56,676 nt of DNA from NCBI GenBank assembly GCA_937891085.1, contig CALAEY010000065.1, positions 1 through 56,676 on the forward strand, read 5' to 3'. Every line of letters starts with the position of its first letter. Within the stretch, counting starts at the first letter, position 1. Below, one piece after another: positions 34,529 through 42,619 of the stretch. Made by a program: the position numbers and the translations under genes. The notes beneath the pieces are model-generated. The model searched no databases. It had not been told where the DNA came from and saw only the letters and a list, made by a program, of their open reading frames with translations. The DNA comes from an uncultured Prevotellaceae bacterium. GTDB lineage: Bacteria > Bacteroidota > Bacteroidia > Bacteroidales > Bacteroidaceae.

Positions 34529-34607
34529 TAACCTTAAAAAATACTGTGTTTGTACCTTTCAACTATGTAGTGACTATTGAAAAGTCTTGCATGATGAAAT
34601 ATATGTT

Positions 34608-35168
34608 TTACTTCTTATCCTTGAAGTAGCGATTGTACAAACCTTCGAAGCCCTTGCCATGACGAGCCTCGTCCTTGCACATCTCATGTACGGTGTCATG
34701 GATGGCATCCAGATTCAGTTGTTTAGCGCGGGTGGCCAGCTCTTTCTTGCCCTTGTTGGCTCCGTGCTCAGCCAGCATACGCTTATAGACATTGGTCTTG
34801 GTGTCCCAAACCACTTCACCCAGCAGCTCAGCGAACTTAGCTGCATGCTCTGCCTCTTCCCAAGCATAGCGCTTGAAGGCCTCGGCAATTTCAGGATAGC
34901 CCTCTCGATCGGCCTGGCGGCTCATAGCCAGATACATACCTACCTCAGAACATTCACCGTTGAACTCACTGCGCAGGTGATTCACGATATCCTCATCTAC
35001 ACCCTTTGCGATGCCGATGACATGCTCATCTACGAACTGCAGTGGGCCGTCGCCATCCTCAACGATCTCTACGAACTTACTTGCGGGAACTTTGCACTGT
35101 GGGCAACGCTCTGGAGGGGTATCACCTTCATGGATATAACCGCAAACGGTACATCTAAACTTTTTCAT
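34608..35168 (-). CDS. Rubrerythrin with N-terminal rubredoxin domain
   Basis: A 186-residue reversed-order rubrerythrin (NADH peroxidase type). The N-terminal rubredoxin-like domain has CTVCGYIHEG and CPQC (residues 6-25). The C-terminal ferritin-like di-iron domain has ECSEVGMYLAMSRQA, YAWEEAEHAAKF near 108, and MCKDEARHGKGFEGL near 165, holding the EXXH iron ligands. Such proteins reduce hydrogen peroxide in anaerobes. The domain order is opposite to classical rubrerythrin. The start follows a perfect promoter. Confidence 0.9.
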   Translation of the reverse strand: MKKFRCTVCGYIHEGDTPPERCPQCKVPASKFVEIVEDGDGPLQFVDEHVIGIAKGVDEDIVNHLRSEFNGECSEVGMYLAMSRQADREGYPEIAEAFKRYAWEEAEHAAKFAELLGEVVWDTKTNVYKRMLAEHGANKGKKELATRAKQLNLDAIHDTVHEMCKDEARHGKGFEGLYNRYFKDKK

Positions 35169-35218
35169 TTTCTTACGATTTAATAGTTAGTTAGTCAATT
35201 TGTTTTTTGCAATTTTTA

Positions 35219-35249
35219 CAAAGTTAGTGAAATGTTTTTATTTTCCAAA
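35219..35249 (-). promoter_or_regulatory. Promoter of the rubrerythrin gene
   Basis: On the minus strand TTTG (35246-35249) and TAACTTTG (35219-35226) are separated by exactly 19 bp, a perfect match. They lie about 50 bp upstream of the start codon. Confidence 0.85.
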
Positions 35250-35714
35250 CATTTGGTCATATTTTTCTTTAAATTTACCTCAATTTTGCTTAGTCAGCTT
35301 TACAGATGGATAATAAAGCACCCTTCCGCCATTTTTTGCATTTTTGCATTTTCGCAAATTGCAACATCACATTTTTTTTAGCCGCGGCTAAAAAAAGATT
35401 CAAAAATTCAAATATTCAAAAAATTGACTTGTGTTTTTAAACCATGGATTAAACAGATTTAGCAGATTATCCCCCCGATACTCAATGATACAGTTCCGAC
35501 CTCATTCTTAGCGGAAAAAATGCAGTCGGCGAACCTTTCTTTGATTCGTTTCTTTCGTTTCGTGACGAAAGAAATGAATAAGTAACTTACGGCTGCCAAG
35601 CCGAAAAAAAAGGATAAGTGAGTTGAAAAGGAAAGGAAAGCTCATTCTAAACAGAGAATTTATAAAGTTTTTTATACCTTTACATTTTGAAAGCAAAATG
35701 CAAGACACCGCCCT
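35250..35714. other. Gene-free region with two palindromes
   Basis: No credible gene. A 24-bp perfect palindrome (35373-35396: T run, A, GCCGCGGC, T, A run) could act as a bidirectional terminator. A 10-bp hairpin (TTTCTTTCGT 35549-35558 / ACGAAAGAAA 35565-35574) lies further on. A possible minus-strand reading frame across 35508-35735 has no family features. Confidence 0.55.
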
Positions 35715-36299
35715 ATGATCTACATAGACGACCACATAGAAGAAATGGACTTAGAGCAAGCGTTGGCAGAAGTCTCTGCCCAGCGCCGAGAAAAAGCCCT
35801 ACGCTTCCGTCATGAGGCCGGAAGGCGGCAGTCGGTAGCTGCCTACCGACTCCTACAACGGGCACTGCGGGAAGAATACGGTATCACGGAGCCGCAGGAG
35901 CTGGTCATAGGGGAACATGGGAAACCATCCCTCAAAGACCATCCCGAGATACACTTCAGCCTGAGCCATTGCCGGGTGGCGGTGGCCTGCGCCGTGAGTG
36001 ACAGCCCCGTGGGCATCGACATAGAGAGCATACGTTCCTACAGGCCAGAGCTGGCCGCCTACGTGCTGAGCGAGGCCGACCTCCAGGAGGTGATGCAAGC
36101 AGAGCGCCCCGATGTGGAGTTCATCAAGCGATGGACACAGAAGGAGGCTTTCCTCAAGCTCACAGGACAGGGCATCAGCAATGAGATGAAGCATCTGGAT
36201 ATGAGCGGCACGGAGAGCCATACGGAGGTCGATCTGGAAGCCGGCTATGTGTGGACGGTCATGCAGTTCTCTAATGATAGATCTTCCCTTGCTCGCTGA
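35715..36299 (+). CDS. 4'-phosphopantetheinyl transferase superfamily protein
   Basis: A 194-residue Sfp/AcpS-like transferase that moves phosphopantetheine from CoA to carrier proteins. It has PVGIDIESIRSYRPEL near residue 97 with the Mg-binding Asp and Glu, and FIKRWTQKEAFLKLTGQGI near 140 with the conserved WxxKE(A). It is close in length to Sfp-type enzymes, though the C-terminus is short. No carrier protein gene is nearby. Its last 29 bp overlap the 3' end of the convergent cbiJ-cbiD gene. Confidence 0.87.
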   Translation: MIYIDDHIEEMDLEQALAEVSAQRREKALRFRHEAGRRQSVAAYRLLQRALREEYGITEPQELVIGEHGKPSLKDHPEIHFSLSHCRVAVACAVSDSPVGIDIESIRSYRPELAAYVLSEADLQEVMQAERPDVEFIKRWTQKEAFLKLTGQGISNEMKHLDMSGTESHTEVDLEAGYVWTVMQFSNDRSSLAR

Positions 36300-38055
36300 T
36301 GAGCAGCACCTCCAGATCACCGTCGGGCAGGAGGGGAGCACAGACGGCGTGGCAATGCTGAATTAGCAGTTGGGTAAAAGAAGGTATAGAGGCCTCTGGG
36401 ATAAGTTTCCAGAGGTCTCTTGCCATATTCAGAGAGTCTATGGCTGTCAGAACATCCTCTGGGCAACCAGCTTCTGCGGCCAGTGAGCGGATGAAAGCGG
36501 TGTCCATCACCACATGCTTGCTGTGGGTGTCCAGATGGCCGGCAGCCAGCTTTACTGCTTTGCCTATCATAATACCTAGGGTCAGCTTGCGGAATCCCTC
36601 TTCGTGGGCCGCTTGGATAGTTTCACCGATGAAGTTTCCGTACTCCACAAACACCTGTGGGGGAAGGTCTGGGTAATGGGCTTTCACAAATCCTTCGCTC
36701 TTAGCACCGGAGTTTATCACCACACGGTCGCACCCCGTGGCGCGGGCCACCTGCATACATTTACGTATGGAGTTGATGAACCCGTCGAGTGAGAAAGGCA
36801 TGATGATTCCACTCACACCGATTACGGAGATGCCTCCTTCTATTCCCAGACGCGGGTTGAAAGTGCGGTGGGCTATTTCCCTTCCTCCAGGGATGGATAG
36901 AGTGATGCAGACCTCCTCCTTAATGTTGGCACGGAGCATCTGGCGCGGTCCTTTGTTGATGGCAGGAGATCCTGGAGGATAATCGAATCCCGGCAGGGTG
37001 ATAGTCCCAATGCCCTCACCGGCACGAATCTCAAAATGGTCTGAAGGCCTGACTTGCGCTCTGATTTCCATTCCCTTGGTAATATCAGGGTCGTCCCCAC
37101 TGTCTTTGATAACGTAGGCATAGTCGTCTCCGTACGCCACAGGCACGGAGATAGTCTCCCCATTAGGCAGCAACACAGGCACTTCTGCAGGCATCTGGTG
37201 TCTGAACAGACGTTCTGTAGCAGCTATGGCAGCGGCTGTGGCGCAGGTTCCCGTAGTGAGTCCGCTGTGAAGGGGGAAGAAGTCGGGGAGCAACTTCTCC
37301 ACCATTCGGCGCAGACCGTAAGGTCCGTTTACCCGATGGAAATAGGCAGGGGTGTCTGGTCGGCAAATGGCAAAGACACGGATACCCAGATTCTGGGCCG
37401 CTTCCACCTTCTGTTGGAATCCTCCGGTGATACCGCTCTCCTTTGTCAGTATGGCATCTGGACAAAGCTTTCGCATCAAGTCCAGTTCATCTGCCTCGCT
37501 GTCCAACGGGCTGTCGCCATCCCCCATTTGATAGAAACAGAGGTGATCATCTGTGATACCATGTCGGTGGGCTATGTCCAGCGAGCTTTGTCGCTGCAGG
37601 ATGCGATAGAAGCATTCCACTCCTGTATCCGTGAGCGGCTTCAGTTTCCCGATGGTCTGTACCCCCGTGAGAGCCAACAGACGCTTTACTCCGGTGCTGA
37701 GGAGGGCACTCCGAGCAGCTTCATAGTCGGCACACCAAGTGATGTCTGGCGTATGTGGAGGGAAGATGCGTTCCATGCGGATAGCGGGCAACAGGAGGCT
37801 TTCTGCTACGTCGGCCACTGTCTGGTGAAGCTGTTCAGCAAACGGGTGTCCTGCATCGACGATCAGTAGGATATGCTGCTCCCTACAGAAATCCTTTAAC
37901 TGCTGGGCATCCATTCCTCCGCTGATGCGTACTCCATGATGCAGCACCACCTCCTGCTCCTCACCGCGTGTGGAGTAGTAGAACGGCGAACCAGCTTCAT
38001 CCAGCGTCTTCACCGCCATACGGCCTTCTGTTGTGCCACCGAGAATCAGAAGCAT
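36271..38055 (-). CDS. cbiJ-cbiD: CbiJ-CbiD fusion: precorrin-6A reductase + cobalt-precorrin-5B C1-methyltransferase
   Basis: A 594-residue fusion for the anaerobic corrin pathway. Residues 1-245 are CbiJ/CobK: MLLILGGTTEGRMAV at the N-terminus and DAGHPFAEQL near 66; it reduces cobalt-precorrin-6A. Residues 255-594 are CbiD, beginning SGLTTGTCATAAAIAATERLF, with GRGEGVG-like RAGEGIGTITLPG near 340, GISVIGVSGIIMPFS near 405 and VINSGAKSEGF near 445; it methylates C1 with SAM. It is the last gene of the minus-strand cobalamin cluster and converges on the PPTase gene, overlapping it by 29 bp. A heptad array lies 11 bp before the start. Confidence 0.92.
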   Translation of the reverse strand: MLLILGGTTEGRMAVKTLDEAGSPFYYSTRGEEQEVVLHHGVRISGGMDAQQLKDFCREQHILLIVDAGHPFAEQLHQTVADVAESLLLPAIRMERIFPPHTPDITWCADYEAARSALLSTGVKRLLALTGVQTIGKLKPLTDTGVECFYRILQRQSSLDIAHRHGITDDHLCFYQMGDGDSPLDSEADELDLMRKLCPDAILTKESGITGGFQQKVEAAQNLGIRVFAICRPDTPAYFHRVNGPYGLRRMVEKLLPDFFPLHSGLTTGTCATAAAIAATERLFRHQMPAEVPVLLPNGETISVPVAYGDDYAYVIKDSGDDPDITKGMEIRAQVRPSDHFEIRAGEGIGTITLPGFDYPPGSPAINKGPRQMLRANIKEEVCITLSIPGGREIAHRTFNPRLGIEGGISVIGVSGIIMPFSLDGFINSIRKCMQVARATGCDRVVINSGAKSEGFVKAHYPDLPPQVFVEYGNFIGETIQAAHEEGFRKLTLGIMIGKAVKLAAGHLDTHSKHVVMDTAFIRSLAAEAGCPEDVLTAIDSLNMARDLWKLIPEASIPSFTQLLIQHCHAVCAPLLPDGDLEVLLISEQGKIYH

Positions 38056-38065
38056 ACGCTTTAGG

Positions 38066-38093
38066 TAATTATGAATTATAAATTATGAATTAA
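38066..38093 (-). repeat. Heptad array x4 before cbiJ-cbiD
   Basis: Units TAATTAT, GAATTAT, AAATTAT and GAATTAA on the plus strand, 7-bp period. On the minus strand it ends 10 bp before the cbiJ-cbiD start codon. It occupies most of the gap to the cbiG-cbiF gene. Confidence 0.85.
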
Positions 38094-38106
38094 TTTTTTT
38101 TAATCC

Positions 38107-39882
38107 TCAATTTCTAAACAGGTGCTTAAAGTTCTTATTATAAAGTTCCGATAGTCCATGACGGTTGTCTATAGCGTCGCCCACAACCAGCATTGTGGTC
38201 AGGGTGAGATGGTTCTCCTTCACGATTTTGGCCAGATCCTTGAGCTGACCGCGATAGATGCGCTGATCTTTCCACGTGAGGTGATAGCACGCAGCGACGG
38301 GCGTCTCGGGCGGATATTCCATAAGCAGCTCGCGCTGTACATCATCTACGATGGCGGCACTCAGGAAGATGCACATCGTGCTCTGACTGCGGGCCAGCAA
38401 GTGTAGTTTCTCTTTCTCTGGCATCGGCGTGCGTCCCTCTCCGCGGGTCAGTATGATGGTCTGCACCCGCTCTGGGATGGTGAACTGTGAACGCAGCTCT
38501 GCGGCAGCGGCAAGGAACGACGAGATTCCAGGTGTGATGTGGTAACTCATGCCCTCGCGGTCGAAGAAGGCCATCTGTTCCTGTATGGCACCGAAGATGC
38601 AAGGGTCACCCGTATGTAGGCGTACAATGAACTTCCCTTGGTCATAGAACTCCTTCATCAATTCACATTGTTCTTCCAGTGCCATGCTGGCCGAAGAACG
38701 CACTACAGCTCCTGGCTTGGCACAGTAGGTCAGTTTCTTAGGTACCAGACTGCCGGCATACAAGATGAGGTCGGCCTTCTCCAGCATCTTCCGTCCGCGC
38801 ACAGAGACGAGGTCAGGATCTCCCGGTCCGGCACCTACGATTTCGATGTGTCCTTTTTGCGGAGTACGGAGGTGTGCATAGTCTATGGCCAATGCAGCTG
38901 TCCAGTTTCTTCCTTTTACCTTGGTAATAAGCAATTTCCCATGATTAGATCCCAAGATGGCAGCCGCCTCACACACGCTGGGCGTTCCCACATGCTTCTC
39001 CACAGTCTGGCTCGGATTGGGCACATCCACCTGAGCGAGCTCTTCAGCAGAGAAAAAGCGCACTTCTTGGTGGTAGTCTTCCTTCAGTATCTCTACAAAC
39101 GGCTCATCGGCCTTCACGTCGATGGTGCAATATCGCTTCGCACAAGGCAGGATACCGCATGAAGCGAAAGCGCCGTCTATCTCGTCATAGATTTCTTCGG
39201 CAGGCTCGGCTTGATGGGCCAGTCCGAAACCGATGGTGGCCACAAAAGGTACGAAGTGAAGCTCTTGAATCCCCTCTGGAGCGCGTCGCATGAAGGGGGA
39301 GACGATAATGACCAACTTATATCTATCTGGTGTCACTTCAGCTATGTCATCAACTATCGTCACATGAGCTGGTAAGGTGCGCTCCAGATAGTCGGTTCCT
39401 TCATCACGCACATCGAGCAATAGCGCGGTTGGCTGGCGGTTGACGAAGGTGAAGATGATGCGGTTCATATCATCGCCCCGGAGGTCGCTCGCTATGGCCC
39501 AACCGAATTGTCTGTCGAGCGTGTCGAGTGCCCAGAGATCGTTGTTGTCACTCTGTGTGGTCACTACTGGATGTGCTCCTAAGATTCTGGCTACCTGATG
39601 GGTAAGCTCATTGGCACCACCTATGTGTCCTGAAAGTACAGAGATTACGTTCTTCCCGTTGCTATCTACACAGACTACGGCAGGATCGGTGTGTTTATCC
39701 TTTATAAATGGTGCTATGGTGCGTACGCAGATACCCAATGCTCCTATAAAGATAAAGGCATCATAGTCGTTCCAAACACTTCCCACCTTGGTGCGGCTGA
39801 CCGACTTGATATCCAGTTCTTGCTTGAGAATCTTCGCAGTAGATGCACTCGTTTCGTTTATACTGATAATCGCTGTTTTCAT
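38107..39882 (-). CDS. cbiG-cbiF: CbiG-CbiF fusion: cobalt-precorrin-5A hydrolase + cobalt-precorrin-4 C11-methyltransferase
   Basis: A 591-residue fusion. Residues 1-335 are CbiG: FIGALGICVRTIAPFIKDK near 50, VSVLSGHIGGANELT near 82 and the C-terminal GSNHGKLLITKVKG near 310; it opens the delta-lactone ring. Residues 342-591 are CbiF: HIEIVGAGPGDPDLVSVRG, AGSLVPKKL, RLHTGDPCIFGAIQEQM near 417 and PGISSFLAAAAEL; it methylates C11 with SAM. It starts 4 bp inside the cbiE-cbiT stop region (39879-39882 shared), which suggests translational coupling. Confidence 0.93.
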   Translation of the reverse strand: MKTAIISINETSASTAKILKQELDIKSVSRTKVGSVWNDYDAFIFIGALGICVRTIAPFIKDKHTDPAVVCVDSNGKNVISVLSGHIGGANELTHQVARILGAHPVVTTQSDNNDLWALDTLDRQFGWAIASDLRGDDMNRIIFTFVNRQPTALLLDVRDEGTDYLERTLPAHVTIVDDIAEVTPDRYKLVIIVSPFMRRAPEGIQELHFVPFVATIGFGLAHQAEPAEEIYDEIDGAFASCGILPCAKRYCTIDVKADEPFVEILKEDYHQEVRFFSAEELAQVDVPNPSQTVEKHVGTPSVCEAAAILGSNHGKLLITKVKGRNWTAALAIDYAHLRTPQKGHIEIVGAGPGDPDLVSVRGRKMLEKADLILYAGSLVPKKLTYCAKPGAVVRSSASMALEEQCELMKEFYDQGKFIVRLHTGDPCIFGAIQEQMAFFDREGMSYHITPGISSFLAAAAELRSQFTIPERVQTIILTRGEGRTPMPEKEKLHLLARSQSTMCIFLSAAIVDDVQRELLMEYPPETPVAACYHLTWKDQRIYRGQLKDLAKIVKENHLTLTTMLVVGDAIDNRHGLSELYNKNFKHLFRN

Positions 39883-41138
39883 AGGCAGATTTTCATTATT
39901 TCTATAGGGTTATAGTCGTTGAGTGCAATATGCAGGGAAGGCATTAAGCTAAATCCCAATTGCACAGCACTCTCCTTGAAGGCTTGTTGGCTCTCCGCAC
40001 TCACGGAGTTGAAGACGATGCACCCACCTGGCAGCAGCACTTCCTTGAGACGTTCCAGCATCTCATATAGGTGTCCGTTGTGCCCACCGATAAATACTGC
40101 GTCAGGGCGGGGGAGGGTACTGAGGTCCTGCGTCAGGAAGTCGCCTATCAGGGCTTTGATTCCCGGGGCACCGAACTTCTCGGCATTCAGTCGCATCAGT
40201 TCCTCACCCTCGGGGCGCACCTCGAAAGAGATTACCTGTAGGTGCGGGAAATGCAGACGGGCTTCGATAGACACCGAACCAGTGCAGAATCCCACGTCCC
40301 AGAAAGTATGTTTGCTCTGCAGCTCCAGCGCATGCAGTGAGAGCAGTCGTATCGGTGCTTTGGTGATCATGCGTGGGCGACCGTCCAGGATGTGGAATTC
40401 GTCATCGGGGATACCGAAGCGGCACTGCAGCTCGGGTGCTCTCCGTTCCAGCGCTTCGCTATGCAGTATGAGGCAGTTGGGCGATGTGAAGGTGCTCTCT
40501 GTCACTTCCTTCAGCGTCATCTTTCTGATGCGTTCCTGACTATCGCTCCCCAAGTGTTCCCCCACATAGGCTGTATAGGAGGTGAATCCGTACTGCGACA
40601 TGCGTTGGGCGATGTGCTGTGGCGTATGCTCCTTCGTGTCCGTCAGCACACCCAACTTCGGTGTACGCTCTATCAGGGCACGGTCGAACTCCTGCCACGG
40701 GCGTCCCGTCAATGATACGATGCGCATATTGTGGTAAGGCAGAAGCAGGCGGTGGGCCAACATCTGCAAAGAGTTGAAGCTTGGGAATACCTTAATCTCA
40801 GCATCCGGCATCTCCCGTAGCAGCGTATTGGCAAACCCGAAGAACAACGGATCACCTGAGGCGAAGACAATGATTTCATTGACCATTGGCCATTGACCAT
40901 TGACCGTTACGTTTTTGCCGAGAATGGAGAATTGAGAATTATACTGCTCGAAGACATTAGAGAGAGGCACGGTTATGTCAATCCACTGATATTCGGCAGG
41001 CAAGAAGGGCTTCATGATCTCATGATGTCGCTTTCCCCCGCTGAACACCCGTCCTTCCCTGATGATCTGCATTACCTCAGGGGGGAAGTGCGGTGTACAA
41101 CTATCGCTCAATCCTATAATAACGAATTTACAATTCAT
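39879..41138 (-). CDS. cbiE-cbiT: CbiE-CbiT fusion: cobalt-precorrin-7 C5/C15-methyltransferase, decarboxylating
   Basis: A CobL-type enzyme of about 419 residues with ATG at 41136-41138 (MNCKFVIIGLSDS). Two further in-frame codons lie upstream inside a heptad array and are less likely starts. The CbiE part (1-205) shows VFASGDPLFFGFANTLL and KVFPSFNSLQMLAHRL. The CbiT part (about 235-419) shows FWDVGFCTGSVSIEARL near 260 (SAM loop) and FIGGHNGHLYEML. It methylates C5 and C15 and decarboxylates. Residues 67-88 (NSQFSILGKN...GQWPMVNE) are encoded by heptad repeats and look like an insertion before the FASGDPL motif. The gene overlaps cbiG-cbiF by 4 bp. Confidence 0.88.
   Translation of the reverse strand: MNCKFVIIGLSDSCTPHFPPEVMQIIREGRVFSGGKRHHEIMKPFLPAEYQWIDITVPLSNVFEQYNSQFSILGKNVTVNGQWPMVNEIIVFASGDPLFFGFANTLLREMPDAEIKVFPSFNSLQMLAHRLLLPYHNMRIVSLTGRPWQEFDRALIERTPKLGVLTDTKEHTPQHIAQRMSQYGFTSYTAYVGEHLGSDSQERIRKMTLKEVTESTFTSPNCLILHSEALERRAPELQCRFGIPDDEFHILDGRPRMITKAPIRLLSLHALELQSKHTFWDVGFCTGSVSIEARLHFPHLQVISFEVRPEGEELMRLNAEKFGAPGIKALIGDFLTQDLSTLPRPDAVFIGGHNGHLYEMLERLKEVLLPGGCIVFNSVSAESQQAFKESAVQLGFSLMPSLHIALNDYNPIEIMKICL
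40877..40940. repeat. Heptad repeats inside the cbiE coding region
   Basis: Four units CATTGAC/CATTGGC at 40877-40904 and three units GAGAATG/GAGAATT at 40920-40940, separated by 15 bp, all in plus-strand reading. They sit inside the cbiE-cbiT reading frame just before the conserved FASGDPL block. The frame stays open through both arrays. Confidence 0.85.
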
Positions 41139-41178
41139 GATTTCACAATTCACAATTGACAATTCACAATTCACAATT
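41129..41178 (-). repeat. Heptad array CACAATT between cbiHC and cbiET
   Basis: Units TACAATT and CATGATT, then after one base CACAATT, CACAATT, GACAATT, CACAATT, CACAATT (41144-41178). The cbiE-cbiT start (41136-41138) lies in the CATGATT unit, read on the other strand. The array fills the gap after cbiH-cbiC. Confidence 0.85.
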
Positions 41179-41181
41179 CCC

Positions 41182-42585
41182 TTATAAATCTCTCCCTGGC
41201 TTCAGCGCTTCAGCATCATTGAAGCAGAGGATGGCATTGCAAAGTGTGGCAGCTAAGTTGCTCCCGCCCTTGCGCCCCTCTACGATAATCTTCGGAATAT
41301 CAGTGAAGGGCTTCACCATATGCTTCGACTCACACACATGCACGAATCCCACAGGCGCAGCAATTACCCCAGCGGGATGCGCTTTCCCCTTACGTATCAA
41401 CTCACAGAGCTCCATCAGAGCCGTAGGGGCATTTCCGAAGGCAAAGAGGGCATCGGGATGCTCTTCCACGGCGAGGCGGATACCAGCCTGTGTGCGGGTG
41501 ATACCCAGCGTCTCGGCCATCTCCTTCACACGGGGATCACTGAGGTAGCACAGCGCTTCCACTCCCAGACGCTCCAGTGCACCTTTGCGAATGCCGCTGG
41601 TCACCATTGTCACGTCACTGATGATGTAGCGCAGTTCTCCGTTCACCACTTTGCGGTAGAGTCGCTCTATGGCTCCCGGATCGGTGTAGAGAATGTCTTC
41701 CATTTGAAAGTCGGCAGTGGTGTGTATGGCGTGCAGTAAGGCCCATTTGTGGTCCAGTGGCAGGTCTTTATGCTTCAGTTCGCTCTCTATGGTGCGGAAG
41801 CTCTTTATCATGATGTTCTGACCAATCTTGCTTCCCTCCTCTGGCACTTCACGGTAATATCCACGTGGGGTGATGAAATGCTCCTCCCACTGGTAAGACT
41901 GTGAGTTGCCGATGATCAGCACGGTGAACATGTCTATGTCTTCAGGATCCAAAGCGGCAAGGGTGGTGAGCTTCACCTCCTGCTCTGGTCTTCCCGCTTG
42001 GCGCACATACCCCACGGGCGTATCAGCCTTGCGTCCGTGCTGCAAGAAGAGCTCTTTCAGTCGATAGAGTTCCCAGTAGCGTCCCTGACTCTTCGGATTA
42101 TAGACTGCTGTGACGAAGTCGGCTTCGGCAGCAGCGATGATGCGCTTCTCTATCGTGGCCCAGGGTGTCATCAGGTCAGAGAGCGAGATTACGCAGAGGT
42201 CGTGCCCTATGGGTGCTCCAAGCAGCGAGGCGGCCTTTTGGAAGGCACTGATTCCTGGCAGAGACACCACTTCTATATCACTCTTCCGTTCCCGTTTCAT
42301 CTCATAGATCAGGGGGGTCATGCCATAGATGCCCGCATCCCCAGAGCTGATCACACATACCGTCTTCCCCTGTTCGGCCAGGTCGAATGCCTGTCGGGCA
42401 CGGTCGCGCTCACGCTTCATCCCCGTGTCAATGCACTCCGTGTCAGGTTTCAGATAGGGCTTCACGAAGCGGAAGTAATACTTATATCCCACCACCACAT
42501 CGGCTTCTCTTACCGCTTGCAGCACAGCAGGTGTGATATCTCCTTCACTGCCAGGTCCCAGACCGGCTACGATAATCTTCTTCAT
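41182..42585 (-). CDS. cbiH-cbiC: CbiH-CbiC fusion: precorrin-3B C17-methyltransferase + precorrin-8X methylmutase
   Basis: A 467-residue fusion starting MKKIIVAGLGPGSEGDITPAV. Residues 1-250 are CbiH/CobJ: VISSGDAGIYGMTPLIYEM near 78, VVSLPGISAFQKAASLLGAP near 105, TAVYNPKSQGR and TVLIIGNSQSY; it methylates C17 with ring contraction. Residues 262-467 are CbiC/CobH: LLHAIHTTADFQMEDIL near 285 with the catalytic His, DVTMVTSGI, and GFVHVCESK near 425; it moves the C11 methyl group to C12. ATG at 42583-42585 is the family start. It follows the second TonB receptor gene after 34 bp. Confidence 0.93.
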   Translation of the reverse strand: MKKIIVAGLGPGSEGDITPAVLQAVREADVVVGYKYYFRFVKPYLKPDTECIDTGMKRERDRARQAFDLAEQGKTVCVISSGDAGIYGMTPLIYEMKRERKSDIEVVSLPGISAFQKAASLLGAPIGHDLCVISLSDLMTPWATIEKRIIAAAEADFVTAVYNPKSQGRYWELYRLKELFLQHGRKADTPVGYVRQAGRPEQEVKLTTLAALDPEDIDMFTVLIIGNSQSYQWEEHFITPRGYYREVPEEGSKIGQNIMIKSFRTIESELKHKDLPLDHKWALLHAIHTTADFQMEDILYTDPGAIERLYRKVVNGELRYIISDVTMVTSGIRKGALERLGVEALCYLSDPRVKEMAETLGITRTQAGIRLAVEEHPDALFAFGNAPTALMELCELIRKGKAHPAGVIAAPVGFVHVCESKHMVKPFTDIPKIIVEGRKGGSNLAATLCNAILCFNDAEALKPGRDL

Positions 42586-42619
42586 ACTTGTATGATGTTT
42601 ACAGCAAAGATACACAAAA

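Noticed and set aside
35508..35735. A 75-codon minus-strand frame before the PPTase gene
   Set aside because: It overlaps the PPTase start and has no promoter or family similarity.
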